DNA of 64,000 bases from CAIQPS01 sp963721365 (lineage in GTDB: Bacteria; Actinomycetota; Thermoleophilia; RBG-16-64-13): the NCBI GenBank assembly GCA_963721365.1, contig CAVRJE010000007.1:1-64000 (forward strand), in the 5' to 3' direction. Position numbers and translations under genes: made by a program. Of this stretch, positions 20,031-28,700 are shown one piece after another; the stretch's first letter is position 1, and each line of letters opens with the position of its first letter. The notes below the pieces were generated by a model. That model saw only the letters and a program-made list of their open reading frames with translations. It had not been told where the DNA came from and made no database searches.

Positions 20031-20831
20031 TCACTCTAGCTTGCTCGGGTTCCAACCCAGATATGCCGAAAAAGCAGCGGCGGTCGACTTGACCGCCTCC
20101 GTGCATAGTTCCCGCTCGGCCGGCCCAAAGCGGCCTGCCGGCACCACGACCGAAACGGTAGCCGCCACGCCTCCCACCTGGTCCCGCACCGGGGCCCCCA
20201 CCGCGCAGGTGCCCAGGTACACACCTTCGATGTCGAACGCCACGTCGTCACGGACTACCTGCTCGAGTTCGGCCCGAAGCACGTCGCGGTCGACCACCGT
20301 GTAGGGGGTGTGTTGAGGAACCGGCCGGTCCAGAAGCTGCTCTCGCTCTTCGGGCGGCTTGAACGCTGCGAACAGCTTGCCGTGAACGGAGACGAGATCG
20401 CCGAGGATCCGGCCCGGCGCGGTCTGCCGCTTGAAAGGCCGGCAGGTGTTGATGATGTCCACGCACACCGGGAAACCATCGATGTCCACCGCCATGGTGA
20501 CCGACTCTCCCGTCGTGGCGACGAGGCGCTCGAGGAAGGGCCGTGCCGCGGCCACCAGGTCGGAGTGATCCGTCGCCACGTAGTTCATGGTGAACGTGGC
20601 CGGTCCCAGGCGGTAGCGGTTGGTGCTCGGATCGCGTACAAGGAAGGCCATGGACTCGAGAGTCCTTACCATGCGGTACGCGGTCATGCGAAGCAAACCG
20701 GTCCGTTCGGCCATCTCGTCGATGGTCCATTCCCGGTGATCCACGTCGAACAGCCCGAGAATAGAGAGCCCTCGAACCAGCGCCCTGACTGAAAAGGCAT
20801 CAGTTTCCCGGGATTCTTTGCTCGAAGCCAT
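20031..20831 (-). CDS. IclR-family transcriptional regulator
   Basis: This intact 266-residue regulator has the winged-helix segment WTIDEMAERTGLLRMTAYRM and a C-terminal effector domain containing GTCAVGAPVRDQVGG and VVPAGRFGPAE. The ATG at 20831 is preceded by GGGGGG three bases away. Reading further upstream only adds a low-complexity leader. It is divergent from transhydroxylase copy 2 and 151 bp upstream of copy 1 on the same strand, so it is well placed to control both. It is closely similar to the IclR gene at 4223, which suggests duplication. Confidence 0.88.
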   Translation of the reverse strand: MASSKESRETDAFSVRALVRGLSILGLFDVDHREWTIDEMAERTGLLRMTAYRMVRTLESMAFLVRDPSTNRYRLGPATFTMNYVATDHSDLVAAARPFLERLVATTGESVTMAVDIDGFPVCVDIINTCRPFKRQTAPGRILGDLVSVHGKLFAAFKPPEEREQLLDRPVPQHTPYTVVDRDVLRAELEQVVRDDVAFDIEGVYLGTCAVGAPVRDQVGGVAATVSVVVPAGRFGPAERELCTEAVKSTAAAFSAYLGWNPSKLE

Positions 20832-20898
20832 TGACCCCCCACCGACTTCCGCCCACTGGGCGGTGCCCGCGCCTTGCAAATAGGCACCACGGACCGCT

Positions 20899-20947
20899 AC
20901 GATATCTACGATACTAGCAATATTATTGAACAATATCGAGATATCGT
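20899..20947. promoter_or_regulatory. AT-rich palindromic operator candidate
   Basis: The gap at 20832-20998 is strikingly AT-rich for this genome. ACGATATC (20899-20906) and GATATCGT (20940-20947) are perfect 8-bp inverted arms. Between them lies AATATTATTGA (20919-20929), identical to the 11-mer at 4086-4096 beside the other IclR gene. The most economical reading is an autoregulatory IclR site that also controls transhydroxylase copy 2. Confidence 0.5.
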
Positions 20948-20998
20948 TTTGAAGCGGGGCCGGTGACCAATCCTCGATCTCTGAGGGGGCGCAGTTCA

Positions 20999-23524
20999 AT
21001 GGCTGAAAAAGTGTACGCGAATCTCACCAACAGCGGTCCCGTCTCGGTATATGTGAAGGACGGGAAGATCGTCAGGGTTCGCCCTCTGGTCGTGGCCGAT
21101 GGCGATATGAAGCCCTGGACCATCGAAGCCGGGGGCAAGAAGTACTCCCCCTGGAAGAAGGCCACCCTGTCGCCCTACATCCACGCCGAGCGGCGGCGGA
21201 TCTACTCCGACGAGCGCATCCAGTACCCCATGAAGCGGGTGGACTTCGACCCCAACGGGGAGCGGAACCCGCAGAACCGGGGCAAGTCCCGGTACGAACG
21301 GATCTCCTGGGATGAGGCCTCCAACTTGGTGGCGTCCGAACTCATGCGGGTCAAGGAGACGTACGGGGGCTCGGCCATCAGCGGTATCACGTCGTCCCAT
21401 CACAACTGGGGCATCGTAGGCTACAAGATGGGGCCGTTCGCACGCTTCATGAACATGATGGAGTTCACCCCGGTGCTCGACAACCCGGACAGCTGGGAGG
21501 GCTGGCACTGGGGGGCGGCTCACACCTACGGCTTCTTCTGGCGGCTGGGCATGCCCGAGCCCTACGACATGCTCGGCGACGCGCTGCAGAACGCGGAGAT
21601 GATCGTCTACTGGTCGAACGACCCGGACAGCACCCGGGGCACCTACTCCGGCCAGGACTCGGCGCTCTGGCGGCAGTGGCTCAAGGAGAAGGGCGTCAAG
21701 ATGGTCTTCGTCGACCCCTTCCACAACTACACGAACGCCGTCATGGGCGGCAAGTGGATCGCCCCGCGGATGGGCACCGATACCGCCATCGCCATGGCCA
21801 TCGCCTTCGTATGGATCACGGAAGACACCTATAACAAGCAGTACGTGGCCGATCGCACCATCGGTTTCGAGAAGTTCAAGCCCTACGTCCTGGGCGAGAC
21901 CGACGGCGTGCCCAAGACGCCGGAGTGGGCTGCGGAGGAGTCGGGCGTCGAGGCCCGGGTCATCCGCACTCTGGCCCGCGAATGGGCGGCCAAGCGAACC
22001 ATCCTGTCCGGCGGCTCCCGCGGGGGCGAGGGCGGCGCGTGCCGGACCGCGTATGGCACCGAGTGGGCCCGCATGATGGTGCTCCTGCAGGCCATGCAGG
22101 GACTGGGCGCCCCGGGCCGCAGCATCTGGGGTACGACCATGGGCGCTCCCTCCGACACCACCCGCTGGTTCCCGGGCTACGGCGAGCCCGAAGGCCGCAT
22201 GTCCATGTCGACCAAGGTCGCCAAGTACATCCCCCAGAACCCCACCAAGCAGCGCCTGTGGCGCCTGACGGTCCCCGAATCCATCCTCGACGGCCACGCC
22301 GAGTGGTACGGAGACGGCTTCTGCGGCAAGTCGCTGGAACAGCAGTTCATGCACTACACGTACCCCATGGAAGGCCACTCCGAGATCAAGCTCTGGTACC
22401 GCTACGGCGGCTCCTTCATCGGCACCATGAGCGACACCAACAACTGGGTGCGCATGTACCAGAGCCCCAAGCTCGAGTTCGTCGTCAACCAGGACATCTG
22501 GTGGCAGAGCGAGACCCGCATGGCCGACGTCATCCTGCCGGCCTGCACCAACTTCGAGCGTGAGGATATCGGCGAGTGGGCGGCCATCAACGGCTACACC
22601 GTCCATGCCAGCAGCGGCTGCAACTACCGGTACATCGTGCGCGAGCAGAAGTGCATCGAGCCTCTGTGGGAATCGAAGTCCGACTACGAGATCTTCGCGC
22701 TCGTCGCCGAGAAGATGGGTCTGCGCGACCAGTACACCGACGGGGGCAAGACCGACCTTGACTGGGCCAAGGGCTTCTTCGACATCTCCGACCTGCCCAA
22801 GGAGGTCAGCTGGGAGGAGTTCAACCGCAAGGGCTACCACATCATCAACATCAACGACGACTACAAACCGACGCCTGGTCTGCGCTGGTTCCACGACGGC
22901 CGGCCGTGCGACACGCCCGACCTGGGCAACCCCAAGCGCCTCACCGAGAGGCGGGGCGAGCTGGGTACCTTCAGCGGCAAGATCGAGTTCGAGTCGGTCA
23001 GCTTGAAGCAGTACTTCCCCGACGACGAGGAACGCCCGGTGGTGCCGCGCTACATCCCGAGCTGGGAGGGGCACCACACCGAGGAGCTCTTCTCCAGGTA
23101 CCCGCTGGCCCTGGTGTCGCCACACCCACGCATGTCGTTCCACTGCCACTACGACAAGCACACCGACTGGCTGAACGACATCCCGGTGCACCGCATCAAG
23201 AAGGACGGCTACGCCTGGTGGCCGGCGCGCATCAACCCCGAAGACGCGGCCAAGCGCGGCATCAACAACAACGACATCGTCCGGCTCTACAACGATCGCG
23301 GCTCCGTCCTCTGTATCGCCGTGGTCACCGGGCGGGTGCGTCCCGGCATCATCCACAGCTACGCCTCCTCGGCCCTCTACGACCCGCTCCAACCCGGGGA
23401 CCCGACCTCTATCGACAAGGGCGGTTGCGTCAGCATCCTGACGCCTGCCCGCATGATGTCTCAGAACGCTCCGGGCATGACGCCGAATTCCTGCCTCATC
23501 GAGATCCAGAAGTGGGAGGGCTGA
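20999..23524 (+). CDS. Pyrogallol transhydroxylase-like molybdopterin large subunit (copy 2)
   Basis: This intact 841-residue large subunit of the AthL family resembles the Pelobacter acidigallici enzyme throughout. It has DPNGERNPQNRG, the SSHHNWG histidine motif, NPDSWEGWHWG with the expected Mo-serine and catalytic aspartate, PKTPEWAAEESGV, and FPGYGEPEG where the active-site tyrosine would lie. There is no N-terminal [4Fe-4S] motif and no export signal. The family moves a hydroxyl between phenols without net redox change, but related members hydroxylate or dehydroxylate aromatics. The ATG at 20999 follows GAGGGGG. The small subunit starts 3 bp after its stop. Confidence 0.88.
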   Translation: MAEKVYANLTNSGPVSVYVKDGKIVRVRPLVVADGDMKPWTIEAGGKKYSPWKKATLSPYIHAERRRIYSDERIQYPMKRVDFDPNGERNPQNRGKSRYERISWDEASNLVASELMRVKETYGGSAISGITSSHHNWGIVGYKMGPFARFMNMMEFTPVLDNPDSWEGWHWGAAHTYGFFWRLGMPEPYDMLGDALQNAEMIVYWSNDPDSTRGTYSGQDSALWRQWLKEKGVKMVFVDPFHNYTNAVMGGKWIAPRMGTDTAIAMAIAFVWITEDTYNKQYVADRTIGFEKFKPYVLGETDGVPKTPEWAAEESGVEARVIRTLAREWAAKRTILSGGSRGGEGGACRTAYGTEWARMMVLLQAMQGLGAPGRSIWGTTMGAPSDTTRWFPGYGEPEGRMSMSTKVAKYIPQNPTKQRLWRLTVPESILDGHAEWYGDGFCGKSLEQQFMHYTYPMEGHSEIKLWYRYGGSFIGTMSDTNNWVRMYQSPKLEFVVNQDIWWQSETRMADVILPACTNFEREDIGEWAAINGYTVHASSGCNYRYIVREQKCIEPLWESKSDYEIFALVAEKMGLRDQYTDGGKTDLDWAKGFFDISDLPKEVSWEEFNRKGYHIININDDYKPTPGLRWFHDGRPCDTPDLGNPKRLTERRGELGTFSGKIEFESVSLKQYFPDDEERPVVPRYIPSWEGHHTEELFSRYPLALVSPHPRMSFHCHYDKHTDWLNDIPVHRIKKDGYAWWPARINPEDAAKRGINNNDIVRLYNDRGSVLCIAVVTGRVRPGIIHSYASSALYDPLQPGDPTSIDKGGCVSILTPARMMSQNAPGMTPNSCLIEIQKWEG

Positions 23525-23527
23525 GAC

Positions 23528-24364
23528 GTGGCACGCCCTGGTCTGCTCATAGACGTCACCAAGTGCAGCGGCTGCCATAACTGCTTCCTGGCCTGCCGCG
23601 ACGAGTACTACGACAACGACTACAGCCCCTACTCCGCTCCGCAGCCTCTCGAGGGCCAGTTCTGGATGCAGGTCAAAGAGGTGGAGCGCGGCAGCTATCC
23701 CAAGCCCAAGCTCGACTACATCCCGGTCCCCTGCCTGCACTGCGAGGACGCGCCCTGCATCGACGTGGCCGCGGACAACGCCGTCTACCGGCGCGAGGAC
23801 GGGTTCGTCATCATCGACCCGGAGAAGGCGAAGGGCCAGAAGGCCATCGTCAACGCCTGCCCCTACCGGATCGTGTTCTGGAACCAGGAACTGGAGATCC
23901 CGCAGAAGTGCACCATGTGCGCCCACCGGCTGGACCAAGGTGACAAGGAACCGCGGTGTGTGGAGGCGTGCCCTACGGGAGCCCTGGCCTTCGGCGATCT
24001 GGACGACCCCGACAGCGCGATCTCCAAGTTGGTGGCCGAGAAGAAGATCGAGGCCTACCACCCCGAATACGGCACCAAGCCGACAGTCATGCACGTGGGC
24101 ATCCCGAAGCGCTTCGTCGCCGGCGAGGTCGTCCGCGACGATGTGCGCGGCGAATGCGCCGAAGGAGTATCGATCACGCTCGAGGGCGATGGGGTCAAGC
24201 GGGAGGCGAAGTCCGACAGCTACGGCGACTTCGAGTTCGAGGATCTGGACAACAACACGCCGTACAAGATCACGGTGAGACTTGACGGCTACGCGCCGAA
24301 GGTCTTCGATATCACTACCCACAACGACGTCAACTTGGGAGAGATCGTCCTAGAGCGGGCGTAG
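23528..24364 (+). CDS. Transhydroxylase-type iron-sulfur subunit with C-terminal Cna-B-like domain (copy 2)
   Basis: This 278-residue partner starts at GTG. Cysteine motifs are CSGCHNCFLAC, CLHCEDAPC and CTMCAHRL...CVEACP. The position equivalent to the third motif of copy 1 reads EKAKGQKAIVNACPY, so three cysteines are gone and only three clusters are expected. Loss of this cluster site fits my recollection of the Pelobacter small subunit. Residues from about 195 onward form the Cna-B / carboxypeptidase-regulatory-like beta domain ending DVNLGEIVLE. It is coupled to the preceding large subunit. Confidence 0.87.
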   Translation: MARPGLLIDVTKCSGCHNCFLACRDEYYDNDYSPYSAPQPLEGQFWMQVKEVERGSYPKPKLDYIPVPCLHCEDAPCIDVAADNAVYRREDGFVIIDPEKAKGQKAIVNACPYRIVFWNQELEIPQKCTMCAHRLDQGDKEPRCVEACPTGALAFGDLDDPDSAISKLVAEKKIEAYHPEYGTKPTVMHVGIPKRFVAGEVVRDDVRGECAEGVSITLEGDGVKREAKSDSYGDFEFEDLDNNTPYKITVRLDGYAPKVFDITTHNDVNLGEIVLERA

Positions 24365-24394
24365 CCCCGGAACAAGCGCGAGCGTAGGACCGAT

Positions 24395-25588
24395 GTGAAC
24401 GAAGTCGTCATCGTCAGCGCGGCCCGGACCGCGGGAGGCAGGATCGGCGGCAGTCTGAAGGACGTGCAGCCTGAGGTTCTTGCGAAGGTCGTCATCGAGG
24501 CGGCCATCCAGCGGGCCGGAGTAGAGCCGGAGGCGGTAGACGAGGTCATCATCGGGCAGGCCAAGCAGAGCGCCGACGCGGCCAATCTGGCCCGCGTCGC
24601 CGCGCTCCTGGCGGGCCTGCCCGTCGAGGTCCCGGCCTACACCGTGATGCGGCAGTGCGGCTCCGGTCTGCAGGCGGTGAACAACGCCGCGCAGGCCATC
24701 ATGTGCGGCCTGGCCGACGTCGTCGTCGCCGGCGGCACGGAGAGCATGAGCAATGCCCCTTACTATTTGAGAGGGGCCCGCTTCGGCTACGGCGCCGGCA
24801 ACGCGGTGCTGGTCGACTCCAACACCGAGAGTCAACCACGCTCCCAGCCTTTCGAGATCTACGGCAACCTCACCATGGGGCTGACGGCGGAGAACGTCGC
24901 GGCGAAGTACGGCATCACCCGGGAGGAGCAGGATCGCTTCGCCCTCGCCAGCCAGGAGAAGGCGCTTGCGGCCATCGCGGCCGGCCGCTTCGCGGAAGAG
25001 ACAATCCCGGTGCAGGTGCCCCAGAAGAAAGGGCTGGCCGTGGTCTTCGCCACCGACGAGCACCCCCGGCAGACCAGCCTGGAGCAACTGGCCAGGTTGC
25101 CGGCCATCTTCAAGGAGGGCGGCACCGTTACCGCCGGCAATGCGTCGGGGCGCAACGACGGCGCCGCCTGCCTGGTCCTGATGTCGGCCGCTGAGGCGGC
25201 GCGGCGCGGCGCCGCGCCGCTCGCCACCATCCGCAGCCAGGCAGTGGCCGGGGTCCCCCCGGAGCTCATGGGGATGGGGCCGGCGCCGGCCAGCCGCAAA
25301 GCGCTGGCCGCGGCCGGGCTCGGCCTGGACGACATCGGTCTCGTCGAGTTGAACGAGGCCTTCGCCGCCCAGAGCCTGGCGGTGATCGGGGAACTGGGTC
25401 TGGACGAGGCTCGGGTCAACGTCAACGGAGGAGCGATCGCCCTCGGGCATCCTCTGGGATGCTCCGGAGCGCGTATCCTTACCACACTGCTCTACGAGAT
25501 GCGCCGGCGCGGCGTCCGCTACGGGCTGGCCACGTTGTGCATCGCCGGAGGGCAGGGTATCGCGACCGTGGTCGAGGCGGCCGTCTAG
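24395..25588 (+). CDS. Acetyl-CoA acetyltransferase (thiolase)
   Basis: This 397-residue thiolase II family enzyme carries the nucleophile Cys in RQCGSGLQAV. The NEAFA motif follows, then GGAIALGHPLGCSGAR with the catalytic His, and CIAGGQG with the second Cys. The GTG start follows AGGA. The gene begins 30 bp after transhydroxylase copy 2. It could perform the last thiolytic step of an aromatic or fatty-acid type pathway, or run in the synthetic direction. The sequence does not settle which. Confidence 0.92.
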   Translation: MNEVVIVSAARTAGGRIGGSLKDVQPEVLAKVVIEAAIQRAGVEPEAVDEVIIGQAKQSADAANLARVAALLAGLPVEVPAYTVMRQCGSGLQAVNNAAQAIMCGLADVVVAGGTESMSNAPYYLRGARFGYGAGNAVLVDSNTESQPRSQPFEIYGNLTMGLTAENVAAKYGITREEQDRFALASQEKALAAIAAGRFAEETIPVQVPQKKGLAVVFATDEHPRQTSLEQLARLPAIFKEGGTVTAGNASGRNDGAACLVLMSAAEAARRGAAPLATIRSQAVAGVPPELMGMGPAPASRKALAAAGLGLDDIGLVELNEAFAAQSLAVIGELGLDEARVNVNGGAIALGHPLGCSGARILTTLLYEMRRRGVRYGLATLCIAGGQGIATVVEAAV

Positions 25589-25619
25589 TCACAGATCTGG
25601 CGGCCGGGAAAGGCCGGGG

Positions 25620-26816
25620 ATGAAGACCCACGAGTATCAGGCGCGCGAGATCCTGAAAGGCTACGGGATCCCATTCCCTCCGGCCGGCGTCGCCGAGACT
25701 CCCGACCAGGCCGAGGCCATCGCCCGCGAGTTGGGCGGTAGGGTGGTCGTGAAGGCCCAGGTCCTCGTCGGCGGGCGGGGTAAAGCTGGGGGCGTCAAGC
25801 GGGCCGGCACCGCCGAAGAAGCCCGGGATGCGGCGGTCGCGCTGCTCGGTTCCTCGCTCAAAGGGCGTCCCGTCCGCAAAGTCCTTGTGGCCCAGGTGGT
25901 CCCGGTGTCGCGGGAGTACTACCTGGGCGCCGTTCTCGACCGCGCGGCGAAGAGGGTGACGGTCATGGTCAGCGCCATGGGCGGGGTGGATATCGAGGAG
26001 GTGGCCCGCACTGCGCCCGAAGCCATCGTCCGGGTCTCTGCCGATCCTCTGCTGGGGCTGGCCGACTACCAGACCCGAGACCTCGCGCGCGCCGCCGGTC
26101 TTACCGGTGACCAGGCCACGGCGTTCCGAAGCATCACGCGGGCGCTCTACAAGGCATTCTTCGAGTGCGATTGCTCGCTGCTCGAGGTCAATCCGCTCGC
26201 GCTCACCGAAGGCGGCGAGTTCGCGGCTCTCGACTCCAAGATGGTGGTCGACGACAACGCCTTGTCTCGCAGGCCGTCGCTCGCGGCTCTTCACGATCCC
26301 GAGGCGGAAGAACCGGCCGAGTCCGAGGCGCGACTCGTGGGGGTGAGCTACATCGAGCTCGAGGGCAACGTGGGGTGCCTGGTGAACGGAGCCGGGCTTG
26401 CCATGGCGACGATGGACGTGATCAAGCTGTACGGGGGCGAGCCCGCGAACTTCCTCGACATAGGCGGAGGAGCCCACATCGACCAGGTTCGCGCCGCATT
26501 GCGGATCCTTCTCCACGATCCCTACGTGCGGGCGGTGCTGGTGAATATCTTCGGCGGGATCACCCGCTGCGACGTAGTCGCCCAAGCGGTCGTCGACGCG
26601 ATCGCGGCGGGGGAGGTGCGGGTCCCGGTCGTGGCGCGGTTGGTAGGGACAAACGCGGCCGAGGGGCGCCGGATACTCGAGGGGACTGAAGTCGTGCTCG
26701 CCGGCACGATGACCGAGGCGGCTCAGAAAGCCGTCGCTCTGGCCGGCGCGATCGCCGCGGGATCGGCCGCCGGCCCTACCTCCACGGTGGCCGTCGGAGA
26801 GGAGGCCGGAGGGTGA
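25620..26816 (+). CDS. sucC: Succinyl-CoA ligase (ADP-forming) beta subunit
   Basis: This 398-residue ATP-grasp subunit starts MKTHEYQAREILKGYGIP. It has VKAQVLVGGRGKAGGVK in the nucleotide-binding half and CSLLEVNPLAL as the family signature. The C-terminal half carries GAGLAMATMD and LVNIFGGITRCD. It overlaps sucD by 4 bp. Together they form an ATP or GTP by hydrolysing a CoA ester, usually succinyl-CoA. Beside a thiolase and aromatic-type enzymes, another acyl-CoA remains possible. Confidence 0.92.
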   Translation: MKTHEYQAREILKGYGIPFPPAGVAETPDQAEAIARELGGRVVVKAQVLVGGRGKAGGVKRAGTAEEARDAAVALLGSSLKGRPVRKVLVAQVVPVSREYYLGAVLDRAAKRVTVMVSAMGGVDIEEVARTAPEAIVRVSADPLLGLADYQTRDLARAAGLTGDQATAFRSITRALYKAFFECDCSLLEVNPLALTEGGEFAALDSKMVVDDNALSRRPSLAALHDPEAEEPAESEARLVGVSYIELEGNVGCLVNGAGLAMATMDVIKLYGGEPANFLDIGGGAHIDQVRAALRILLHDPYVRAVLVNIFGGITRCDVVAQAVVDAIAAGEVRVPVVARLVGTNAAEGRRILEGTEVVLAGTMTEAAQKAVALAGAIAAGSAAGPTSTVAVGEEAGG

Positions 26817-27703
26817 GCATCCTCGTCGACGCCAATACCAGGGTGCTCGTCCAGAACATCACGGGCGACGAGGGGCGTTTCCACACCCGGCAGATGCTGG
26901 CCTACGGCACCAAGGTGGTCGCGGGCACCGCGCCTGGACACGGGGGCCAGGAGGTCGAGGGCGTCCCGGTGTTCGAATCGGTGAAAGAGGCTCTGGCCAC
27001 CGGGGCCAACGCCACAGTCAGCTTCGTCCCCGCCCGCTTCGCCGGGGATGCGATCGTGGAAGCCGCCGACAACCTCGTACCGCTCATCGTCTGTATCACC
27101 GAGTGGATCCCCGTGCTCGACATGGTGAGGATCGGCGCGCACGTACGGTCGAAGGGGTGCAGGCTGGTCGGTCCCAACTGCCCGGGCATCATGACCCCGG
27201 GCTGCTGCAAGATGGGCATCCTGCCCGGCAACATCTTCACGCCCGGTCCGGTCGGCATCGTGTCTCGCAGCGGGACCCTGACCTACGAGATAGGCGGCGC
27301 CCTGTCCAGTATCGGCGTCGGTCAGTCCACGTGCGTGGGCATCGGCGGCGACCCGATCATAGGCACCACGTTCATCGATATCCTGGCTCTCTTCGAGGAG
27401 GACCCGGCGACGGAGGCCATCGCGCTGATCGGTGAGATCGGAGGGTCCGACGAAGAGGAAGCGGCTGCATTCATAGCCGAGAGGGTCACGAAGCCGGTGG
27501 TCGCCTTCGTTGCGGGCAAGACCGCACCCCCGGATCGCCGCATGGGTCACGCCGGCGCCATCGTGTCCGGAGGCCGGGGCACAGCGGCGGAGAAGATCGC
27601 GGCGCTCGAGCGGGCGGGTGTGACGGTGTGCAGCAGCACCGACGAAACGGCGGAGGCCGTCGCGGCGCTGGTCGGGAAGAGGAACAGGGGCGATCGAGAC
27701 TGA
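26813..27703 (+). CDS. sucD: Succinyl-CoA ligase (ADP-forming) alpha subunit
   Basis: This 296-residue subunit has a CoA-binding Rossmann domain (residues 1-130) with TGDEGRFHTRQML. GPNCPGIMTPG is the family signature. The phosphohistidine loop is GRMGHAGAIVSGGRGTA. The GTG start overlaps the sucC stop, so the two are translationally coupled. Active-site residues appear intact. Confidence 0.92.
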   Translation: MSILVDANTRVLVQNITGDEGRFHTRQMLAYGTKVVAGTAPGHGGQEVEGVPVFESVKEALATGANATVSFVPARFAGDAIVEAADNLVPLIVCITEWIPVLDMVRIGAHVRSKGCRLVGPNCPGIMTPGCCKMGILPGNIFTPGPVGIVSRSGTLTYEIGGALSSIGVGQSTCVGIGGDPIIGTTFIDILALFEEDPATEAIALIGEIGGSDEEEAAAFIAERVTKPVVAFVAGKTAPPDRRMGHAGAIVSGGRGTAAEKIAALERAGVTVCSSTDETAEAVAALVGKRNRGDRD

Positions 27704-27810
27704 CCGGGGCGGGCCGCCGGGCCGGCGCCCCGAGGCCGCGCCGCGCCGGACGGGCGTGTTGCGCGAGCGCGCCGCGCGGCGCGCCCTGCGCCGGCGCACT
27801 CTCGGGCGCG
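27704..27810. terminator. GC-rich palindromic intergenic region between convergent genes
   Basis: This 107-bp gap between sucD and the convergent B3/4 gene is almost entirely G and C. It contains a perfect 18-bp palindrome, GCGCGCCGCGCGGCGCGC (27767-27784), and other self-complementary blocks. There is no T-run, so terminator function is inferred from structure and position only. Confidence 0.4.
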
Positions 27811-28527
27811 CTACGGAGCCAGCGAGATGCGCGGAGTCTCCGCGGTAAGGTAGTCGATACGGCTGGTCCCGCCGCAGAAGGAGTCGATCAAGTCGGCCAC
27901 TTCCTCGCAGGCTTCTCTGATCTCGTCCTTGGTCACCGGCGGCAGCCCGTCCACGTTGAACTCGATGGCCTGTGTCCCGGGGAGCGTCAAGGTGTGATTC
28001 GCCTGCCGCCAGGTCCACCGGCGGGTCAGCACGATGCTCCCTTCCACGAAGATGACCTCACCGGGCAGCGGGTGTTCCAGGTCGTTGGTGCCGAAGGGCA
28101 CAAATTCCTCGTCGCCGGTGGCGAACCGCAGCTCGATGTCCCCCTTGAGCACGTCGATAGCGTGCCCGCCGGCGGGGATCAGATGGCGCAGCGAGATGAC
28201 GTTGCCGATATCGACGAGGGCGTTGATGGTCGGCAACTCATCGCCGCGGAGAGCACGGCGCGCCATGGCCTCCACCGAGGAGCGAAAGTCGGCGGGCTTG
28301 GCCCCGAACGCTCGGTAGGCCTCCCGCCACGCTTTGATGCGCGGCTCCTCGGCGACCTGCTCGAGCGCCGCCCGGGCGCGGACCGACTCTTCCGCCTGGC
28401 GCAGCAGTTCGACCAGTTCGGGAGGGGAGGCTCCGTTGGTGACTTCGTAGGCGATGACGACGCCGCGGACATAGCCGGGGAAGCGCGCGAACACTTCGGG
28501 GGAGATGCTGTAGCTGCGGTATTCCAT
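27811..28527 (-). CDS. B3/4 tRNA-binding-domain protein
   Basis: This 238-residue protein resembles stand-alone B3/B4 domains of phenylalanyl-tRNA synthetase beta. Landmarks are RIKAWREAYRAFGAKPADFR and LPTINALVDIGNVISLRHLI. Such proteins may edit mischarged tRNA or amino-acid esters, but the role is not established. I placed the start at 28527, where GGGAG lies eight bases upstream. A longer in-frame start at 28626 has no clear site. It is convergent with sucD and divergent from the LarA-like gene. Confidence 0.75.
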   Translation of the reverse strand: MEYRSYSISPEVFARFPGYVRGVVIAYEVTNGASPPELVELLRQAEESVRARAALEQVAEEPRIKAWREAYRAFGAKPADFRSSVEAMARRALRGDELPTINALVDIGNVISLRHLIPAGGHAIDVLKGDIELRFATGDEEFVPFGTNDLEHPLPGEVIFVEGSIVLTRRWTWRQANHTLTLPGTQAIEFNVDGLPPVTKDEIREACEEVADLIDSFCGGTSRIDYLTAETPRISLAP

Positions 28528-28700
28528 GGCTTGCTCCCAGTCCTCTATCGTGGGCAGCGATGCGTCGCGGTGGCCTTTCTCTGATTCTACCCGAAAAGGC
28601 TTTTCCGTCACCCTGCCCTCCATCATCCTGCGGTATCCTCAGGCCGCGTGGCACGGGCAAGGGAGCCTGACGACTCGGACGAGACTGGACGGAGCGGTGG

